From the NCBI RefSeq assembly GCF_900167455.1, contig NZ_FUWJ01000014.1, positions 1 to 64,000 on the forward strand: a DNA stretch of 64,000 nucleotides. Reading direction: 5' to 3'. Shown one piece after another: positions 48,751 to 57,527 of this stretch. Position 1 is the stretch's first letter. Each line of letters opens with the position of its first letter. The notes beneath the pieces are model-generated. The model saw only the letters and a program-made list of their open reading frames with translations. It did not search any database and was not told where the DNA came from. This DNA comes from Enhydrobacter aerosaccus. GTDB taxonomy: Bacteria > Pseudomonadota > Alphaproteobacteria > Reyranellales > Reyranellaceae. Made by a program: the position numbers and the translations under genes.

Positions 48751-49599
48751 ATGGATAGCGACTTTCGGGGCCGCCGCGGGCTGCGGGGCTTCTCGATCAA
48801 CCGGTTGATACCCAACGTCCTGACGTTGGCGGCGTTGTGCTCCGGGCTGACGGCGATCCGCTTCGGCCTGCACGGGGAATTCCGGCTGGCTGTGATTGCC
48901 ATCATCGTGGCCGCCATCTTCGATGCCCTGGATGGTCGGGTCGCGCGCCGCCTTGGCGTTACCAGCCAGTTCGGTGCCGAACTCGATTCTCTCTCGGACT
49001 TCCTGTGTTTCGGCGTGACGCCCGCACTGGTCCTTTACCTGGCGTCCCTGAAGGATGGCGGGGCGCTGGGCTGGGTCGTGACGCTGATGTTCCCGATCTG
49101 CTCGGCACTGCGGCTGGCGCGGTTCAACACCGCCTTGCTGGCGGATCAACCGCCGCCGGCCTGGACTGGGTCGTTCTTTACCGGCGTGCCGGCGCCCGCC
49201 GGGGCTCTCCTCGCCCTTATCCCTCTCCTGGTGAGCTTTGAGGCCGAAGTCGCCTGGCCCCGCCATCCGCTGGTCGTCGGCACGGCACTGGTCGTCGTCG
49301 GCGGATTGATGGTCAGCCGGCTGCCGACCTTCTCGTTCAAGAAGGGCAGGATCCCGCGCCATCTCGTCCTCCCAGCGCTGTTGGGCGCGGCTCTGGCGAT
49401 GGGGGTGATCGCAAGTTCGCCGTGGATCGGTCTTTCCCTGCTTGGACTCATCTACCTGTCCCTGATTCCGTTCAGCTGGCTGGCCTACCGGCGCCAGGCG
49501 TCGCGCGACGGCGGAACGGGCTACGGAGGCGGGGACGTCGTGTCGCTGAGGACAGTCGGTCGGCCCAATCCACCATCTGGTGACCAAGACTCATTCTGA
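48751..49599 (+). CDS. pssA: CDP-diacylglycerol-serine O-phosphatidyltransferase
   Basis: This is a 282-residue CDP-alcohol phosphatidyltransferase. The family motif DGxxARxxxxxxxxGxxxDxxxD appears as DALDGRVARRL with FGAELDSLSD a few residues later, in the first third of the protein. Six to eight membrane helices surround it. It makes phosphatidylserine from CDP-diacylglycerol and L-serine; the next step is made by the upstream psd product. It begins with a hydrophilic tail and ends in a charged tail facing the cytoplasm. Confidence 0.93.
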   Translation: MDSDFRGRRGLRGFSINRLIPNVLTLAALCSGLTAIRFGLHGEFRLAVIAIIVAAIFDALDGRVARRLGVTSQFGAELDSLSDFLCFGVTPALVLYLASLKDGGALGWVVTLMFPICSALRLARFNTALLADQPPPAWTGSFFTGVPAPAGALLALIPLLVSFEAEVAWPRHPLVVGTALVVVGGLMVSRLPTFSFKKGRIPRHLVLPALLGAALAMGVIASSPWIGLSLLGLIYLSLIPFSWLAYRRQASRDGGTGYGGGDVVSLRTVGRPNPPSGDQDSF

Positions 49600-49727
49600 A
49601 TCAATATCTTGAAGCGTCTTTTTCGCGCAGCTTGCAGTCCGGATGTTGACCGTCGTCGGCATATTAAGTAAGGTCTCTAACCGTCAGAAATAAAAGACAA
49701 AAATAGAATAAGGTGGAGATCCCCCTC

Positions 49728-49892
49728 ATGCTGTCCCTGTTTCGTCGTCTCATGGCCAGTACCGATGGTGCGACGGCAATCGAGTATACGCTCATTGCTT
49801 CGCTCATCGCGGTCGCGGCGATCGCCTCCATGCGAACCGTCGGCGGCAAAGTCAGCAACGTCCTGAGCAATGTCAGCGTCCCCATGACCTGA
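49728..49892 (+). CDS. flp: Flp family type IVb pilin
   Basis: This is a 54-residue pre-pilin. The short charged leader MLSLFRRLMASTDG ends at the cleavage glycine, followed by ATAIEYTLIASLIAVAAIAS, the class IVb pattern with glutamate at position five of the mature chain and a hydrophobic stem. The C-terminal part is very short. TadV/CpaA (the next gene) should cut after the glycine, and assembly by the Tad motor builds thin, sticky fibres for surface attachment. A GGTGGAG site lies upstream. A strong terminator follows, so flp can be made in excess over the machinery genes. Confidence 0.92.
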   Translation: MLSLFRRLMASTDGATAIEYTLIASLIAVAAIASMRTVGGKVSNVLSNVSVPMT

Positions 49893-49916
49893 CAGTCACA
49901 GACTGGAAGACCTGGA

Positions 49917-49955
49917 AAACGGGCGGCCTATTCGATAGGCCGCCCGTTTCACTTT
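49917..49955 (+). terminator. Strong terminator hairpin behind flp
   Basis: AAACGGGCGGCCTAT (49917-49931) and ATAGGCCGCCCGTTT (49935-49949) pair over 15 bases with a three-base loop, followed by CACTTT. It starts 25 bases after the flp stop. Confidence 0.85.
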
Positions 49956-50093
49956 CAGACCTCCATTGCGGTCGCTCTGCGATTCATCGTTTAAATTGAA
50001 CACATTATCGCCTTGATTTAAGGCATTGCGAAAGATATCCTTTGTAAGCTTATTGACTATTGTTTCTTACCTTGAATGCAATTTGTGGCCTTG

Positions 50094-50134
50094 CTTAAGA
50101 AGTAATCTTAATAACTTTCCTTAAGATACTTTAA
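50094..50134 (+). promoter_or_regulatory. 13-bp-spaced CTTAA iterons before cpaA
   Basis: CTTAA starts at 50094, 50107 and 50120, an exact 13-base step, with CTTTAA at 50129. The array lies about 75-110 bases before the cpaA start. Regular spacing suggests cooperative binding of a regulator, but no protein is known for it. CtrA sites (TTAA-N7-TTAA) need seven bases between TTAA units; here there are nine. Confidence 0.4.
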
Positions 50135-50206
50135 TCGGCGGGAAATACGAATTTCAGGGGCAGGAGACGACGCCGTGCAAACGGCGGGTCTTTGGATGGG
50201 GGTCCG

Positions 50207-50713
50207 ATGTCGCTGTTGGCGCTTCTGCAGCTTTGCTGCGTGGCTGTCTTCGCGCTCCTGTTGGTGTCCGCCGGTTGGCAGGACCTGAAGACCATGCGTA
50301 TCGCAAATGGCATCTCGCTCGGGATCGGCGCGAGCTTTGCCATTTGGGCCGGGGCCGGCGTGCTGCTGGACCGGGTTGCGGCCGTTCAGGTCGGCCTGTC
50401 GCTGGCCTGCGCCCTCTTTGTCTTCCTGGTCGGAACGGTAGGCTTCGCTCTCGGCGCCATCGGCGGTGGCGACGTCAAGCTTCTCGCCGCGGCAAGCCTG
50501 TTTGCGGGACCGGCGCATCAGATCGATTTCCTGACGGTGACCGCCTGTGCCGGTGGCCTCCTGGCGCTGGCCGCGCTCGCGGGCGCTCGCCTCGGGCCTT
50601 CGAAATCCGATGGACCTGGCGTGACCCGGGAGCGCTTGCGGCAGGCGCTCCCTTATGGACCGGCCATCGCCATGGGCGGCCTTTGGGTCGCCGCCTCGCT
50701 GATGACGAGCTGA
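50207..50713 (+). CDS. cpaA: Prepilin peptidase CpaA/TadV
   Basis: This is a 168-residue membrane protein of the A24 peptidase family. The two active-site aspartates lie in SAGWQDLKTMRIANG and GAIGGGDVKLLAAASL (the GxGD motif). About five membrane helices. It cuts the Flp pre-pilin, and probably the TadE-like pseudopilins, after their glycine, at the inner face of the membrane. The ATG at 50207 is preferred to a TTG 15 bases upstream. It begins the machinery operon; cpaB starts 16 bases after its stop. Confidence 0.9.
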   Translation: MSLLALLQLCCVAVFALLLVSAGWQDLKTMRIANGISLGIGASFAIWAGAGVLLDRVAAVQVGLSLACALFVFLVGTVGFALGAIGGGDVKLLAAASLFAGPAHQIDFLTVTACAGGLLALAALAGARLGPSKSDGPGVTRERLRQALPYGPAIAMGGLWVAASLMTS

Positions 50714-50729
50714 TTGAGGGAGCGGGGGA

Positions 50730-51704
50730 GTGAACAGCAAGCGCGTCATCTTTCTGCTGCTCGCGGTCATCGTGGCCGGTAGCACGGCGTTCCTTGCCCG
50801 AGCCTGGTTGCAGGGCGAGCGGGCGGCGATCCTGGCCGCCAGCAATCGCCCTGAGAAGCCGGCATCTTCGGCCCAGAAAGTCCTCGTCGCGCGCAATCCG
50901 ATTCGGATCGGCCAGATCGTCAAACCGGACGACCTGAGATGGCAGGCCTGGCCGGCCGGTGATCTGGCGCAAACCTACATAATCGAGGGCAAGCGGCCTC
51001 TGAACGATTTCGTCGGCGCCGTTGGCCGCCGTTCCATCAGCGCCGGCGAGCCGATTACCGAGGGCAAACTGGTCGCGCCCGGCACGCGCAGCTTCCTGTC
51101 CGCGGTCCTGCAGCCCGGCACCCGCGCCGTCAGCATTTCCATCACGGCAACGTCGGCCGTCTCGGGCTTCATCTATGCCGGGGATCGGGTCGATGTTCTT
51201 CTGACCCACACGCTGAACGGGGCCGACGGGCAGCACAAGGCCACGGAGACGATCCTGCGCAATGCCCGGGTCATCGCGATGGACCAGAAGGTCGATGCCG
51301 CACCATCCGACAAGCCGGATGTCGCCAAGACGGCGACACTGGAACTGACGCCGAAGCAGAGCGAGATCGTGACCCTTGCCGAGAAGATGGGCGATCTCTC
51401 CCTGGTGCTGCGCAGCCTCCAGGAGAACGATGACGGCGCCGACGCGACCGCCGCCGAGAGCGCGCCGGCACAGCCCGGCGACAGCTATACGCGCGACGTG
51501 CAGGTGAGCCCGCTGATCAGCGACGGGCCGCCGCCCAAGCAATCCAGCCGCGTGGTCTACGTCCTGCGGGGCAGCAGTCAGGGCAAACCGGAAATCGACG
51601 GCACTGCCGGGCCCGGGACGGTCCCGGGAGACGACGGCAGAGCCACGGACGGCAAAGCTGCGCGCACCACCACTTTCACCAGAACCCCCAGCGTGACGCC
51701 ATGA
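50730..51704 (+). CDS. cpaB: Flp pilus assembly protein CpaB
   Basis: This is a 324-residue protein anchored by one N-terminal helix (residues 5-24, VIFLLLAVIVAGSTAFL). A SAF-like domain follows (VLVARNPIRIGQIVKPDDLRW), then the RcpC/CpaB domain with TRAVSISITATSAVSGFIYAGDRVDVLLTH, which is the family signature. The C-terminal part is low-complexity and thought to be disordered. CpaB lies in the periplasm and helps the secretin. It starts with GTG, and its stop overlaps cpaC's start (ATGA). Confidence 0.92.
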   Translation: MNSKRVIFLLLAVIVAGSTAFLARAWLQGERAAILAASNRPEKPASSAQKVLVARNPIRIGQIVKPDDLRWQAWPAGDLAQTYIIEGKRPLNDFVGAVGRRSISAGEPITEGKLVAPGTRSFLSAVLQPGTRAVSISITATSAVSGFIYAGDRVDVLLTHTLNGADGQHKATETILRNARVIAMDQKVDAAPSDKPDVAKTATLELTPKQSEIVTLAEKMGDLSLVLRSLQENDDGADATAAESAPAQPGDSYTRDVQVSPLISDGPPPKQSSRVVYVLRGSSQGKPEIDGTAGPGTVPGDDGRATDGKAARTTTFTRTPSVTP

Positions 51705-53698
51705 TCATGATCCGCCTTGCATCCCTGGCTTCTCTGTGGCGTCGGGCCGGAAGCTGTCTTGCGCTCTCGGCCTCGCTGGCTTTTGCCGTGCAGCCCAGCC
51801 TGTCGTTGGCACAGTCGCCGGATGGCCGGCCGGCTGCCGATGCTCCGGCCAAGCCCAAGCCGCGCGGCAAGGCAGCCAAGAAGACTAGCCACCAAACGCC
51901 GACCGACATGGTGTCCGACGACCTCAATCGCCGCGAGGCGGAGCGGGCGGCCCAGGTCCTGCGCGAGATGACGGCGGCCACCGCGCCGGTCCCGGCGGCT
52001 GCCGCGGCGACGGCTTCGACGCCGGCCGCCGCACCGGCCGCGATGAACATCCAGCCCGCGATGGCACCGGCGATGGCAAAGGCCGCGTCGACCGACTCCG
52101 AGCCGCCTACGACGGCCGCGATTCCGGCGCGGGCACCGATCGTCTCTGCGTCCCTGACGGACGTCGGGTCCGCGACGGGTGGATCGCCGGAAGCCGCGAT
52201 CGGGCAAGGCAATTCCATTCAGCCGGCATCGCTCCCGCTGTCGAAATCGCCGGCGCCGTTTGTTTCCGGCCAGTTGGTGCAGGCACAAAGGCCGGCACCG
52301 GTGCCGATCCAGCCGCCGGTCGCGACGCCGCCGCTCAATCCGCCGGCGCCGACAGGCGCGCCCGGCCGTGCCTTTGGCCAGAGCCAGCTGGTGTCGACGC
52401 AGCAACCGACCCTCAAGCTCGAAGTCAACAAAGGCACAGCCCTCAAGCTGCCGGGCCCGGCCTCGACCGTGTTCGTGGCCGCGCCGGATATCGCCGACGT
52501 GCAGGTCAAGTCACCGGGCCTTATCTACGTCTTCGCCAAGAAGCCAGGTGACACCGTCCTTTACGCGGTCGACGACCAGGATCGAGTGCTGCTGAACACG
52601 ATCGTCAGCGTGACCTCGCCGTTCAGCCGCATCAAGGACGCGTTGGACGCGATCCATCCGAATAACGGCATCACCTTCGACAATCAGGGCGATTCGATCG
52701 TGCTCGGCGGAACGGTTCGTTCGGCCGTGGTCGCCGAGGACGCGCGGCATCTGGCGCTGCAGTACGTCGGCGCTCCCAACAAGGTGATCGACAATATCCG
52801 CATCGACGCGCCGACGCAGGTACAGCTCCAGGTCAAGGTCGCGGAAGTCAATCGGTCGGCCCTCAAGCGCATCGGCATCAACTGGCAGAACATCAACAAC
52901 ATCGCCCTGTTCGGCCTTGGACCGATCACGGCCGGCTTCGCCACCTCGACCATCACGGCCGTCGGCGGCGCCGTTCCCGGGTCCGCCCAGGTCGTGACCC
53001 AGAGCAACAACGGCAGCCTCACATCGCTGGTGGACCTGCTCGCGACGCAGAGCGAGGCGACCATCCTCGCCGAACCTAACCTGATCGCCATGTCCGGCGA
53101 GACGGCGAGCTTCCTCGCCGGCGGCGAGATCCCCGTCGTCACGCCACAGGGCGGCATCACCAACACGCTCACGGTGGTGTACAAGCAGATCGGCATCAGT
53201 TTGAACTTCACGCCCACCATCATTGGCGAGCGCATCAACCTCAAGGTCGCGCCTGAAGTCAGTCAGCTGACCACGAACGGCGAAGTGAGCGTGGCAATCT
53301 CCCCCACCGCCACCATCACCATCCCCGCCATCCAGACCCGCCGGGCCTCGACGACCGTGGAGCTCGGCAGCGGCCAGAGCTTCGCCATCGCCGGCCTGAT
53401 GCAGCGGACATCGGTGCAGGACGTCAAGAAGGTGCCGTGGCTGGGCGACGTGCCGGTCCTCGGCTCCTTGTTCAAGTCCGATGCCTACCAGCGCGACGAG
53501 ACCGAGCTGGTGATCATCGTCACGCCGTATTTCGTCGAGCCGGTGAACGGCAAGCTGCGCACGCCGCTGAGCGGACGGGTCCCGCCGACCGATGCCGATC
53601 GTATCGTCTATGGTCGCTTCAACAATCCGACGCCGCCGCAGCGCCTGTCGGTCGGGCAGCAGACCTCCTCTCCGAGCGCCGGCTTCAAGCTGAACTAG
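51701..53698 (+). CDS. cpaC: Pilus secretin CpaC/RcpA (type II/III secretion family)
   Basis: This is a 665-residue outer-membrane secretin, longer than usual because of a Pro/Ala-rich segment (about residues 30-235). After a signal peptide near residues 12-40 and this linker comes the N-domain, LKLEVNKGTALKLPG with VFVAAPDIADVQVKSPG, then a second KH-like domain, and the secretin core with SGETASFLAGGEIPVVTPQ and LGSGQSFAIAGL. The end VPWLGDVPVLGSLFKSDAY is typical. It forms the ring through which the Flp fibre leaves the cell. Confidence 0.93.
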   Translation: MIMIRLASLASLWRRAGSCLALSASLAFAVQPSLSLAQSPDGRPAADAPAKPKPRGKAAKKTSHQTPTDMVSDDLNRREAERAAQVLREMTAATAPVPAAAAATASTPAAAPAAMNIQPAMAPAMAKAASTDSEPPTTAAIPARAPIVSASLTDVGSATGGSPEAAIGQGNSIQPASLPLSKSPAPFVSGQLVQAQRPAPVPIQPPVATPPLNPPAPTGAPGRAFGQSQLVSTQQPTLKLEVNKGTALKLPGPASTVFVAAPDIADVQVKSPGLIYVFAKKPGDTVLYAVDDQDRVLLNTIVSVTSPFSRIKDALDAIHPNNGITFDNQGDSIVLGGTVRSAVVAEDARHLALQYVGAPNKVIDNIRIDAPTQVQLQVKVAEVNRSALKRIGINWQNINNIALFGLGPITAGFATSTITAVGGAVPGSAQVVTQSNNGSLTSLVDLLATQSEATILAEPNLIAMSGETASFLAGGEIPVVTPQGGITNTLTVVYKQIGISLNFTPTIIGERINLKVAPEVSQLTTNGEVSVAISPTATITIPAIQTRRASTTVELGSGQSFAIAGLMQRTSVQDVKKVPWLGDVPVLGSLFKSDAYQRDETELVIIVTPYFVEPVNGKLRTPLSGRVPPTDADRIVYGRFNNPTPPQRLSVGQQTSSPSAGFKLN

Positions 53699-53706
53699 AG
53701 GGCTTC

Positions 53707-54420
53707 ATGCGTTCCGTCTTCTTCGCTCTCCTTGCCGCCGGCACGCTTTGCGCCTGCGACAATCCCAATCCGGTCGCCGAGGAGGCGAAGGTGGGGATGC
53801 GCATGACCCCGGTCCGCGCCGACACGATACTGGCCATCGGCTTCCGTCCAGGGACAGGGCAGATCGATCCGAATCAGGCGCACGAGTTGCATGCGATGGT
53901 GAACGCCGGTCGCGCCGCGCAGCGCGACGAATTCGTGGTCGTGACCGACGGGTCGGGCGGACCGATCCAGCAGGCGCGGGCTCAGCAGGTCATGCGGAGC
54001 CTGTCCGGTGCCGGCGCCCGATGGGTCAGCTCCGCCGTCGAACCTGCCATGGCGATGGGTCCCAATCAGGTCGTCGTGGTGCGCTCCGACTATCGGCTGG
54101 GGGAGCGCAACTGTCCCGACGACAATCCGGCGACCATCCGGAACAACACGGAATCGGTGATGGGCGGATTCGGCTGCACCACGGCCTACAACATGGGGCA
54201 GATGCTCGCGCGTCCGCGTGACGCCGCGGTCGGGCGCGATCCTGGACCTGCCGATGGCACGGTCAATGCGGCCGCCATCCAACGCTACCGCGAAGGCAAG
54301 GTCCGCACCGTCACGCCGACCGCGACCACCACCGACGGCGTGGTCGGCGCCACCACCGGCGCCACCGGAGCCACCGGCGGGGCCGGTCCTGGCGTCGGCA
54401 GTGGGCCCTCCACGTACTGA
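53707..54420 (+). CDS. cpaD: CpaD family pilus assembly lipoprotein
   Basis: This is a 237-residue protein with a lipoprotein signal (LLAAGTLCAC, Cys17). The central part contains YRLGERNCPDDNPATI and GGFGCTTAYNMGQMLARPRDA, which is the CpaD signature (cysteine, asparagine-rich, FGC...N...M...P.DL). The C-terminal third is low-complexity with Thr/Gly repeats. CpaD is thought to guide the secretin or pilus at the outer membrane. The ATG lies eight bases after the cpaC stop; a longer frame upstream overlaps cpaC and is not used. Confidence 0.88.
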   Translation: MRSVFFALLAAGTLCACDNPNPVAEEAKVGMRMTPVRADTILAIGFRPGTGQIDPNQAHELHAMVNAGRAAQRDEFVVVTDGSGGPIQQARAQQVMRSLSGAGARWVSSAVEPAMAMGPNQVVVVRSDYRLGERNCPDDNPATIRNNTESVMGGFGCTTAYNMGQMLARPRDAAVGRDPGPADGTVNAAAIQRYREGKVRTVTPTATTTDGVVGATTGATGATGGAGPGVGSGPSTY

Positions 54421-54430
54421 CGAGGACCAC

Positions 54431-55720
54431 ATGCCTTCCGCACCCGCCCTGGCGCAGTACGCGAACCCTGGAGAGGAAAAGGCGGTCCTGGCCGCCATGG
54501 CCTTCATCACCGATTCCGTCACCCAGGCACGGGTGTCGGCCGATCTGTTCGGCCCGGCGATGGGCAAGGCCGTCATCCGCGAAGGATCGATCGATACGGC
54601 TCTTGCGCTGACCCAATGGCCTCGGGACCTCGATCTGCTGGTCGTCGACCTTGGTGATGCCGCCGACCCTGTCGCCGACGCGGCCGCTTTGAAGACCGCG
54701 GTCCCGGGCAATTGCCTCATCATCGGCCTCGGACGGATCAACGACGTCGCCCTCTATCGCGACCTGATCGCCGTTGGCTTCAACGATTACCTGGCGTTGC
54801 CGCTGGGTGAGGGCGTGTTGAAGCGCACTGTCGAGCGCGCCCTGGAAATGCGTGACCGGCATCCGGCGGTCGTCTCCGGAGCCAGTTCGCCTCGCGACGC
54901 CAAGCCTCGAACCCTGTCGGTGCTCGGCGCTCGGGGCGGTGTCGGAGCGACGACGCTTGCCATCACGATCGCCGGATTGCTGGGCAAGCGCCTCAGGGAA
55001 GAGGTGCTGCTGGTCGATTTTGACCTGCACTATGGATCGCTGATGCTGGCGCTCGATCTGGAAGCCATCGATGCGCTGCGCGAGGCGCTCGACCAGCCCG
55101 ACCGCATCGATGCGCTGTTCATACAGCAGGTGGCGCAGAAGAAGAGCGAGTATCTGTACGCGATGGGGGCGGAGGAGGCGCCGACCGGCGGCTTCCAGGC
55201 GCGTCCCCATGCCGCCAACGATTTTCTGCGGGCTGTGCATCGTCGCTTCCGCTGGATCGTCGCCGACGTCCCGCGGGGCGATCCGGTGATACAGCGGCAG
55301 GTGATCGAGGCCTCGACCGACGTCCTGTTGCTGACGGATCTGTCGTTGCCGGGGGTGCGGGATGCGATGCGGCTGCAGCAGTTGGTGCTCGACGTCGCGC
55401 CGCAGGCGCGCCTGCATCTGGCGACAAGCGGCGTTGTCGATCCCCGTCGTTCGGCGGTGAAAGTCGCCGATGTGGAACGCACCCTGAAGCAGAAGGTGGC
55501 CTGCCAGGTCCCGGCCGATGCCGCGGGAACGCTGATGGCCGTGAATTTCGGCAAGCCCCTGCCGGAAGCCGCGCCCAACAGCGCGATCATCAAGGCCTTG
55601 AAGCCGCTGGTCGCGTCTCTCGACGAGCCTGCTGCAGCACAGGAAATGCCGGCTCGGTCCGCCGGCGCGCTGCTGCGCGTCGTGCAGTCCCTGAAGAACC
55701 GACGCGGTCGAAAGAAGTAG
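54431..55720 (+). CDS. cpaE: CpaE/TadZ family ATPase-like pilus localisation protein
   Basis: This is a 429-residue two-domain protein: an N-terminal receiver-like domain (residues about 20-140) and a ParA/MinD-like domain from about 155. The Walker A equivalent reads LGARGGVGATTLA, lacking the first lysine of the usual deviant Walker A and with alanine in place of the second lysine. CpaE/TadZ marks the cell pole for pilus assembly, often without ATP hydrolysis. The Walker B-like aspartates are in EVLLVDFDLHYGS. It ends in a basic tail. It lies 10 bases after cpaD. Confidence 0.9.
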   Translation: MPSAPALAQYANPGEEKAVLAAMAFITDSVTQARVSADLFGPAMGKAVIREGSIDTALALTQWPRDLDLLVVDLGDAADPVADAAALKTAVPGNCLIIGLGRINDVALYRDLIAVGFNDYLALPLGEGVLKRTVERALEMRDRHPAVVSGASSPRDAKPRTLSVLGARGGVGATTLAITIAGLLGKRLREEVLLVDFDLHYGSLMLALDLEAIDALREALDQPDRIDALFIQQVAQKKSEYLYAMGAEEAPTGGFQARPHAANDFLRAVHRRFRWIVADVPRGDPVIQRQVIEASTDVLLLTDLSLPGVRDAMRLQQLVLDVAPQARLHLATSGVVDPRRSAVKVADVERTLKQKVACQVPADAAGTLMAVNFGKPLPEAAPNSAIIKALKPLVASLDEPAAAQEMPARSAGALLRVVQSLKNRRGRKK

Positions 55721-55727
55721 GCGGCGC

Positions 55728-57527
55728 ATGTTCGGGATGCGCACCAGGAATTCGACGTCGGCTCAGGAGACTGCCTCCGGGCCTCTCGATCGCATTGGGC
55801 GCCGAAGCGCCCTGTCCGAACAGTCGCCGGAGCGTGGCAGCGCGGATCGGGCGGCACGGCTGGCGGCCGCCGAGGCAACGCTGAGCGACGCGGTGGCGCC
55901 GCAACTGCGCGCGCTCCTGAAAAGTGGAACGCCAGCCGGCGAGGTGACGCGTCAGGCAGGACTGCAGACACAGATCCATTTTCGCAATCAGGGTGTCATT
56001 CTCGCGCCCTTGGAGCTGCGGGGCTACGTCACCGACGTGCTGCGCCCCATTCTGCCCGCGACGAACTTCAGCGTATCGGCAGGAGGCGCCGAGGAGCGGC
56101 TTGCCCCACCGGTTGCGGAGGCAGTGGCGCCCGCGCCAATCGACGGGTCCACGCGTCTCGTCTCTTCTCCGTCGGCGGCGCCGATGCGGACGCCGGCCCC
56201 GATAACGCGGCTGCCGGAGCCGGCGCCTCGGCCGGAGCCGGTCGAGATATCCGGCGGCCGGCTTTCGCGCAGCAAGGTCGATCAGGCACGGCGAGCGATC
56301 CAGCCGGAGATCATGAACCGGATCGACCTCGCCGCAGCCGTCAGCCTGTCACGGAAGGAATTGACCCGCCAGTTCGAGGAGCTTGTCGCCGAACTGCTGG
56401 CCGAGCATCGGCTGCAGCTCAACCGACCTGAGCAGGCCGATCTGGTGTACCAGATCGTCAACGACATGCTCGGTCTGGGTCCGCTCGAGCCGCTGCTCGA
56501 GGACGACGGTATCACGGACATAATGATCAACGGGCCGAAGCAGGTCTATATCGAGCGGCAGGGCAAGCTCGAACTGACCTCGGTCGCGTTCGAGGACAAT
56601 GCCCACCTCCTGAACATCTGCAATCGCATTGTCAGTCGCATCGGCCGCCGCGTCGACGAAGCGAGTCCCATCTGCGACGCGCGTCTGCTGGATGGCAGTC
56701 GCGTCAACATCATCATTCCGCCCCTGGCGATCGACGGCCCTTCGGTTTCGATCCGAAAGTTCGGAAAGCGGCAGATCGGCTTCGATCAGATGGCCCAGCA
56801 GGGCAATATCTCGCCGGCAATGGCGACGCTGCTGCGCATCGCCGCGCGCTGCCGGCTGAACATCGTCGTCTCAGGCGGCACGGGGTCGGGCAAGACCACG
56901 ATGCTCAATGCCTTGTCCGGCATGATCGATGAAGGCGAACGCGTGGTGACCATCGAGGACGCGGCCGAACTGCGCATGCAGCAGCCGCACGTTGTGCGCC
57001 TCGAGACGCGACCGTCCAATCTGGAGGGCAACGGCGAGGTTAACATGCGTGACCTCGTCAAGAACGCCCTGCGCATGCGGCCCGACCGCATCATCCTGGG
57101 CGAGGTGCGCGGGCCCGAGGCGATCGACCTGCTGCAGGCGATGAACACCGGCCACGACGGCTCGATGGGAACACTGCATGCCAACAGGCCGCGCGAGGCG
57201 CTGACGCGCCTGGAGAACATGGTGACCATGGGCGTGGCCAGCCTGCCGCCCAAGGCGATTCGGACGCAGATCGCCGGATCGCTGCAGATGATCGTGCAGA
57301 TCAGCCGTATGCGCGACGGCGTGCGGCGCGTGACCCACATCACCGAGGTCATGGGCATGGAAGGCGATGTCATCATCACACAGGATCTCTTCACCTACGA
57401 ATTCAAGGGCGAAGCGTCGGACGGCAAGCTCGTGGGGGCTTTCAAGAGTTCTGGCCTGCGCCCCCATTTTCTCTCGCGCGCGGCCTATTACGGACTCGAC
57501 AAGGTGCTGATGGAGGCGATGGCCTGA
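55728..57527 (+). CDS. cpaF: Pilus assembly ATPase CpaF/TadA
   Basis: This is a 599-residue GspE-family ATPase. The N-terminal 200 residues are Ala/Pro-rich and little conserved. The C-terminal half has LVYQIVNDMLGLGPLEPLL, GITDIMINGPKQVYIE, the Walker A VVSGGTGSGKTTMLNAL, the Asp box VVTIEDAAELRMQQPHVVRLE, RIILGEVRGPEAIDLLQAMNTGHDGSM (Walker B) and the His box THANRP-like TLHANRPREALTRLE. It drives pilus extension at the inner membrane. The tail overlaps tadB by one base. Confidence 0.95.
   Translation: MFGMRTRNSTSAQETASGPLDRIGRRSALSEQSPERGSADRAARLAAAEATLSDAVAPQLRALLKSGTPAGEVTRQAGLQTQIHFRNQGVILAPLELRGYVTDVLRPILPATNFSVSAGGAEERLAPPVAEAVAPAPIDGSTRLVSSPSAAPMRTPAPITRLPEPAPRPEPVEISGGRLSRSKVDQARRAIQPEIMNRIDLAAAVSLSRKELTRQFEELVAELLAEHRLQLNRPEQADLVYQIVNDMLGLGPLEPLLEDDGITDIMINGPKQVYIERQGKLELTSVAFEDNAHLLNICNRIVSRIGRRVDEASPICDARLLDGSRVNIIIPPLAIDGPSVSIRKFGKRQIGFDQMAQQGNISPAMATLLRIAARCRLNIVVSGGTGSGKTTMLNALSGMIDEGERVVTIEDAAELRMQQPHVVRLETRPSNLEGNGEVNMRDLVKNALRMRPDRIILGEVRGPEAIDLLQAMNTGHDGSMGTLHANRPREALTRLENMVTMGVASLPPKAIRTQIAGSLQMIVQISRMRDGVRRVTHITEVMGMEGDVIITQDLFTYEFKGEASDGKLVGAFKSSGLRPHFLSRAAYYGLDKVLMEAMA

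Larger units (their letters stand above)
49893..50206. other. AT-rich gap between flp and cpaA
   Basis: These 314 bases contain the flp terminator at the left end, then AT-rich DNA that stands out from the GC-rich surroundings. Three CTTAA units occur exactly 13 bases apart (50094, 50107, 50120), followed by CTTTAA at 50129. This is the natural place for the promoter of the cpaA-tadC operon. No gene is visible. Confidence 0.6.

Noticed and set aside
50094..50134. CtrA boxes before cpaA
   Set aside because: The TTAA units are separated by nine bases, whereas CtrA sites need seven, so the array was reported only as unassigned iterons.
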